63,704 nucleotides of DNA from contig JBLNCE010000160.1 in the NCBI GenBank assembly GCA_050260415.1, forward strand, positions 1 through 63,704, in the 5' to 3' direction. The position numbers and the translations under genes are program-made. This DNA is from JBLNCE01 sp050260415 (GTDB lineage: Bacteria > Bacillota > UBA4882 > JAAYXC01). The notes beneath the pieces were generated by a model. It searched no databases. It worked only from the letters and a program-made list of their open reading frames with translations, and was not told the origin of the DNA. Below, piece by piece: positions 60,408 through 63,704 of this stretch; position 1 is the first letter of the stretch; every line of letters begins with the position of its first letter.

Positions 60408-62249
60408 TTATCCATCCATATTTCCCTTTTCATGCCCAACTGCAGGCAAAAGGATCTTCACCTCGGTCCCGACGTTTTCAGCGCTGTTGATGGATATGCC
60501 GTGGCCCTCGCCATAACATAATTCCAATCGATGCTGCACGTTGATCAGTCCTATCCCGGCGTTGCTCCCGGAAACCTGGCCGCCATAAATCTGTTCGCGT
60601 ACCTTCATCAGTTGGTTCTCATTCATCCCCACGCCGTCATCCCGGACGATAATCTCGAACCCGCTTTCCACGGTCTGGGCGCGAATCTGTAATTTCCCCG
60701 TTCCTTCTTTCATTTCGAGTCCGTGGCAAATGGCATTTTCCACGATCGGTTGTAAGGTGAATTTGGGGATAATGAATTGATAGGATTCACACGGAATCTC
60801 GATTTCATATTTGAACTTATCGCGATACCGATAGTTTTGGATCTCTAAGTAATTCTTAACAATTTCCATTTCTTGTTGCAGAGTAATACTGTCACTTGAC
60901 CAATCAATACTCTTACGTAATAGTTTAGCAAATTTCTGGATAATTTCTGAGGTTTCATGGTCTCCTTTCTTTAGCAGATTCATTCGGATGGATTCCATTG
61001 TATTAAACAGAAAATGCGGATTTATCTGGCTTTGCAATGCATTGATTTCTGCTTGCTTTTTTTTGATGTCCAAGTCTTTTACATGCATTTCTGCAATATA
61101 AACATTCGCGATCAGGGCATTGATCCTTTCCACCATATTCTTAAAGCTCTTTGCTAGTTCACCGATCTCATCGGTTTGATCGTCACTTACAAAGACCTCG
61201 AACCGGCCTTCGCGAATCTTACCCATATTACGCACCAACAAGCTCAGTCTCTTGGTCAAGGCATTGGAAAAAAAATAGACCAGGGTAATAGCGATCGCCG
61301 CGCTGATGATACAGATCACCAAACTGTATTCTACAATCTCATTGATGTTCTTGAGCATCTTTTCCGAGGAAATAATCGAAACGATTTTCCATGTATTGAT
61401 CGGATTTGGCCCGGTCAGATTGCTAAGAAAAATCACCTTTTTATCATAGTTAAACTCCCAACTTTTTTCTCTAAGTTGCTTGGCCTCATCGCTTAATACA
61501 TTAAATGATCTTACAAATTTCTTACCGATCAATTCTCTTTTTGTGGCCGTGATGATATAATCATTATTATCTAATAGATATATTTCTTTGTTTATACCTT
61601 CTGTTTCGATCAACCTAAAGAGATTATTTTCACGTATCTCAATTTTTAGAAGATTGATGTATTTAGATTGTTGTTCTTGGTATGGATTAAGAATTCTCCC
61701 GATAGCTAATACTAATTGTTTGTTATTATTTAAATATGGTATGCTTATGATCGTATCCCCATTGGCAATGATTGCATCTTTATACCATAATTCGTTTTTG
61801 ATTTGGTCATCCAGTTTAATTATGAACATATTATCATAAAGAATTGTATCATTAGTAGTATAGATTGATATCCTAAAATCATCTTCAAGAGAAAGTGGTA
61901 ATTTGGTTAAATATGTCGTGTATATCTTGTCGTACTCCAAGTATTTATTAAAGTATTCTGATTCTTGATGTTCGTCTTGAATATAATTTAAAAGTTGAAC
62001 CTCTGACAGCACACTTTTCGCCAGTTTGAGATAGCTATCTAACTGACTACTGATATTCTTCTCCATCTGTTGAAAACTGATCTGATTGATGTAATTAGTT
62101 TGTTTAAGGACAGTCTTCGTGGTTTGATGGATCAGAAAATATCCAATAGAAACTATCGGTAATAGCACCACAAATAGATATGAAATTAATAATTTTGTAT
62201 GAAGCCTCATATTACTGAATGATTTTATAAATGATCTGGTAATTATCAT
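60408..62249 (-). CDS. YesM-type sensor histidine kinase
   Basis: A 613-residue membrane kinase: two membrane segments (about 21-41 and 305-328) enclose a large external dCache-like sensor, followed by HAMP (NALTKRLSLLVRNMGKIREG), the His_kinase domain LQSQINPHFLFNTMESIRM with the phospho-histidine near 413, and an ATPase domain with IVENAICHGLEMKEGTGK and IIVRDDGVGMNENQL. Kinases of this class sense sugar-bound binding proteins or oligosaccharides and pair with AraC-type regulators. The ATG at 62249 is 8 nt after AAGGAG. The sensor part is much more AT-rich than the catalytic part. Confidence 0.9.
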   Translation of the reverse strand: MIITRSFIKSFSNMRLHTKLLISYLFVVLLPIVSIGYFLIHQTTKTVLKQTNYINQISFQQMEKNISSQLDSYLKLAKSVLSEVQLLNYIQDEHQESEYFNKYLEYDKIYTTYLTKLPLSLEDDFRISIYTTNDTILYDNMFIIKLDDQIKNELWYKDAIIANGDTIISIPYLNNNKQLVLAIGRILNPYQEQQSKYINLLKIEIRENNLFRLIETEGINKEIYLLDNNDYIITATKRELIGKKFVRSFNVLSDEAKQLREKSWEFNYDKKVIFLSNLTGPNPINTWKIVSIISSEKMLKNINEIVEYSLVICIISAAIAITLVYFFSNALTKRLSLLVRNMGKIREGRFEVFVSDDQTDEIGELAKSFKNMVERINALIANVYIAEMHVKDLDIKKKQAEINALQSQINPHFLFNTMESIRMNLLKKGDHETSEIIQKFAKLLRKSIDWSSDSITLQQEMEIVKNYLEIQNYRYRDKFKYEIEIPCESYQFIIPKFTLQPIVENAICHGLEMKEGTGKLQIRAQTVESGFEIIVRDDGVGMNENQLMKVREQIYGGQVSGSNAGIGLINVQHRLELCYGEGHGISINSAENVGTEVKILLPAVGHEKGNMDG

Positions 62250-62350
62250 TAGGCAGACTCCTTACACTTGATACCGCCCGCTTTAAATACTTATTCATCG
62301 ATAAGCATGATACTAAGCTACTGAGATTTCTATAGGCGAGATAATATTCA

Positions 62351-63460
62351 CTACTTGATAGAATTATTGATATTTCCCTTATAATCCGCAAAAGACATGC
62401 CTGTATATCGCCTAAATTGTCGATAAAAATACTCTGGATTTCTATATCCTGCTTTTTCAATGATTTCGTGGATCTTTGCGTCACTTTGCAGCATCATTTT
62501 CCTTACTTGAGCGATTCTGATTTTGTTTAAATAAGTGTTAAAATTCTCACCCACGGCATTTTTGAATAATTGCCCGAGATACGCTGGATTCATATAAAAA
62601 AATCCAGCAATGGACCGTAAGCTGAGCGGCTCGGCGTAATTCGAGGCAATATAATCTTTGACTTGATTAACTATTTTTGCGTTTTTTCCCGGTCGTAGCT
62701 TGAGAATATAGTCACAAGCCTCCCGGCTGGTGTCAAAAAGCCATTTCCGCAGTGGCTGAAGGTCGGTGGGATTGATGTTTAGACCGTGTATTTCCTGGAC
62801 ACCGGTAAGTTGCTGATTGTCTCCATGGTAATTCTTGATCAAAGCCACGATCCCGAAAACGATATTATACAACAAGACCCGGATGATCTCTCCGGACAGA
62901 GACCTGGCACTAATTTCTTCCAAAAAAAGGTTTATCTCTTTTTCGATACTACTTGGGTTGACCTCCTCAATAGCCGTCAAAAGCTGGTGATAATCCCACT
63001 GGAGATCCCAAACCGGGCTTTGAGCCGCCGCCGCTGTTTCTCCCGCTGTCATTTCAGTTCCGGCGGTGTCGGTCTTTTGCCGTTCACGATCCAGTTCTTC
63101 TTTGATCGATAGGACAAATTGGCGCAGTTCCTCGGGGTCAATCGGTTTTAAGAGATAACCCTTGACCCCGTAAGTGATTGCCCGTTTGGCATAGTTAAAA
63201 TCCGAATAACCGCTGATGATCAGGATTCTTAGCTCCGGATACCGCGCCCGGATGGTTTCGATCAGTTCCAGGCCATCCAATACGGGCATTCGAACATCGG
63301 TAATCAGCAACTGATAATCACCGGCCGCCAATTTTTCCAGGGCTTCTTTTCCGTTTTGAGCGCTACCCTGGATCTGAAAGCCGTAACCGGCCCAATCAAT
63401 GATGAGCCCCAACCCTTCACAGACGCTCGGTTCGTCATCGGCGATCAAAAGATGATACAT
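62351..63460 (-). CDS. YesN-type AraC-family response regulator
   Basis: A 369-residue regulator. The receiver (1-120) has LLIADDEPSVCEGL, LLITDVRMPVLDGLEL (phosphoacceptor) and YGVKGYLLKPIDPEEL. The C-terminal AraC domain (about 270-369) has two helix-turn-helix motifs, LSLRSIAGFFYMNPAYLGQL and the signature IIEKAGYRNPEYFYRQFRRY. AraC domains bind direct repeats about two helical turns apart next to the -35, exactly the arrangement at promoters A, B and C. The ATG at 63460 follows GGGGGG-ACAACC; the longer frame upstream has no support. Confidence 0.9.
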   Translation of the reverse strand: MYHLLIADDEPSVCEGLGLIIDWAGYGFQIQGSAQNGKEALEKLAAGDYQLLITDVRMPVLDGLELIETIRARYPELRILIISGYSDFNYAKRAITYGVKGYLLKPIDPEELRQFVLSIKEELDRERQKTDTAGTEMTAGETAAAAQSPVWDLQWDYHQLLTAIEEVNPSSIEKEINLFLEEISARSLSGEIIRVLLYNIVFGIVALIKNYHGDNQQLTGVQEIHGLNINPTDLQPLRKWLFDTSREACDYILKLRPGKNAKIVNQVKDYIASNYAEPLSLRSIAGFFYMNPAYLGQLFKNAVGENFNTYLNKIRIAQVRKMMLQSDAKIHEIIEKAGYRNPEYFYRQFRRYTGMSFADYKGNINNSIK

Positions 63461-63559
63461 GGTTGTCCCCCCGTCCGGTGTAAATCTGTTCCCGTACGGA
63501 CTATAACAATCCTTATTCATCTTTCGCGAGGTAGTCCCATAATCCGTGGAAATTGAGGT

Positions 63560-63617
63560 GGCGGCTCCTGACCCCGTTGTGAAATAACGGGGTTGGGAAA
63601 GCAAAGGAGGAGCCGCC
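63560..63617 (+). promoter_or_regulatory. Nested inverted repeats covering a ribosome binding site
   Basis: Ten-base arms GGCGGCTCCT (63560-63569) and AGGAGCCGCC (63608-63617) are perfect complements. Inside them ACCCCGTT (63571-63578) and AACGGGGT (63586-63593) form a second stem with a 7-nt loop. The outer 3' arm includes the AGGAG of the following gene, so folding would hide its ribosome binding site. Confidence 0.7.
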
Positions 63618-63618
63618 A

Positions 63619-63704
63619 ATGTCATTGTACCACGGAAAGCAACCGGAGCAAAGCAAACCGATTCACGCTGTCCGCGGACGAGTGCCCGATTGCGTACAGG
63701 TTTC
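63619..63704 (+). CDS. Start of an unidentified gene, running off the right edge
   Basis: The ATG at 63619 follows AAAGGAGGAGCCGCCA and opens a frame with no stop in the remaining 28 codons: MSLYHGKQPEQSKPIHAVRG, then RVPDCVQV. I do not recognise it. The hairpin over its ribosome binding site would fit the left end of an insertion sequence and its transposase, but nothing here proves that. Confidence 0.5.
   Translation, partial: MSLYHGKQPEQSKPIHAVRGRVPDCVQV

Noticed and set aside
1..63704. tRNA, rRNA or CRISPR array
   Set aside because: No cloverleaf, conserved rRNA segments or regularly spaced identical repeats were seen when reading both strands.

Overview
The window looks like a chromosomal segment of an anaerobic, fairly GC-rich member of the Bacillota. 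The reasons are strong AGGAGG-type ribosome binding sites, several TTG/GTG starts, a class II (B12-dependent) ribonucleotide reductase, a MrfA-type repair helicase, a Gram-positive LexA box, LplB/LplC-type sugar ABC permeases and a YesM/YesN-type two-component system. I cannot name a genus. No rRNA, tRNA, CRISPR array or complete insertion sequence was seen. LAYOUT, left part (1-32 kb, GC-rich housekeeping): an SOS-controlled DNA polymerase III alpha gene runs off the left edge. It is followed by NADP-type glutamate dehydrogenase, a small zinc-ribbon protein, a secreted GH88 hydrolase, a DUF1858 protein, an unknown exported protein coupled to a DUF4015 glycosidase-like protein, and a CBS-ACT protein. 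Next come the complete liv operon (livK-H-M-G-F) with a clear promoter, a PHP-domain protein, an operon of a MrfA-type helicase with an ABC-2-like exporter, an FAD oxidoreductase, a MoxR-like ATPase, a GNAT acetyltransferase, nrdJ under two NrdR boxes, and an OmpR-type two-component pair. MIDDLE (32-41 kb): a response regulator-kinase-ABC-FtsX permease operon, a PIN/ribbon-helix-helix toxin-antitoxin pair, an exported DUF2680 protein with an 11-bp-period direct repeat in front of it, and a tightly overlapping operon of two DUF1538 membrane proteins plus two P-II-like proteins. That operon is preceded by a roughly 190-nt leader with a candidate 36-residue ORF and nested stems. RIGHT part (41-63.5 kb): a Gram-positive polysaccharide-utilisation locus read on the minus strand in three promoter units. 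Unit A (49.03 to 41.1 kb) is two sugar ABC permeases, a binding protein, a GH38 alpha-mannosidase, a truncated GH94-like tail and UxuA-type mannonate dehydratase. Unit B (57.39 to 49.0 kb) is ManD/RspA, a short-chain dehydrogenase, a second and divergent GH38 protein, an enolase-superfamily enzyme, an UlaG-like metallohydrolase and an Fe-S protein. Unit C (60.3 to 57.4 kb) is a secreted lipoprotein with a GH16 catalytic domain. A YesN-type AraC regulator and its YesM-type kinase follow at 60.4-63.5 kb. HOW IT WORKS TOGETHER: each of the three units starts with the same two-part operator, two copies of about CTATAGTTTATnCaCTTG set 22 bp apart, with the downstream copy running into the -35 box and a 17-bp spacer to the -10 box. 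The simplest reading is that the YesMN pair activates all three promoters when an oligosaccharide is sensed. The sugar would be cut outside by GH16, imported by the ABC system, trimmed by GH38 enzymes and fed as uronate or mannonate to the two dehydratases. Intergenic regions across the window also carry several families of short degenerate repeats, including a 32-nt element present at 19.1 and 57.0 kb with one mismatch.
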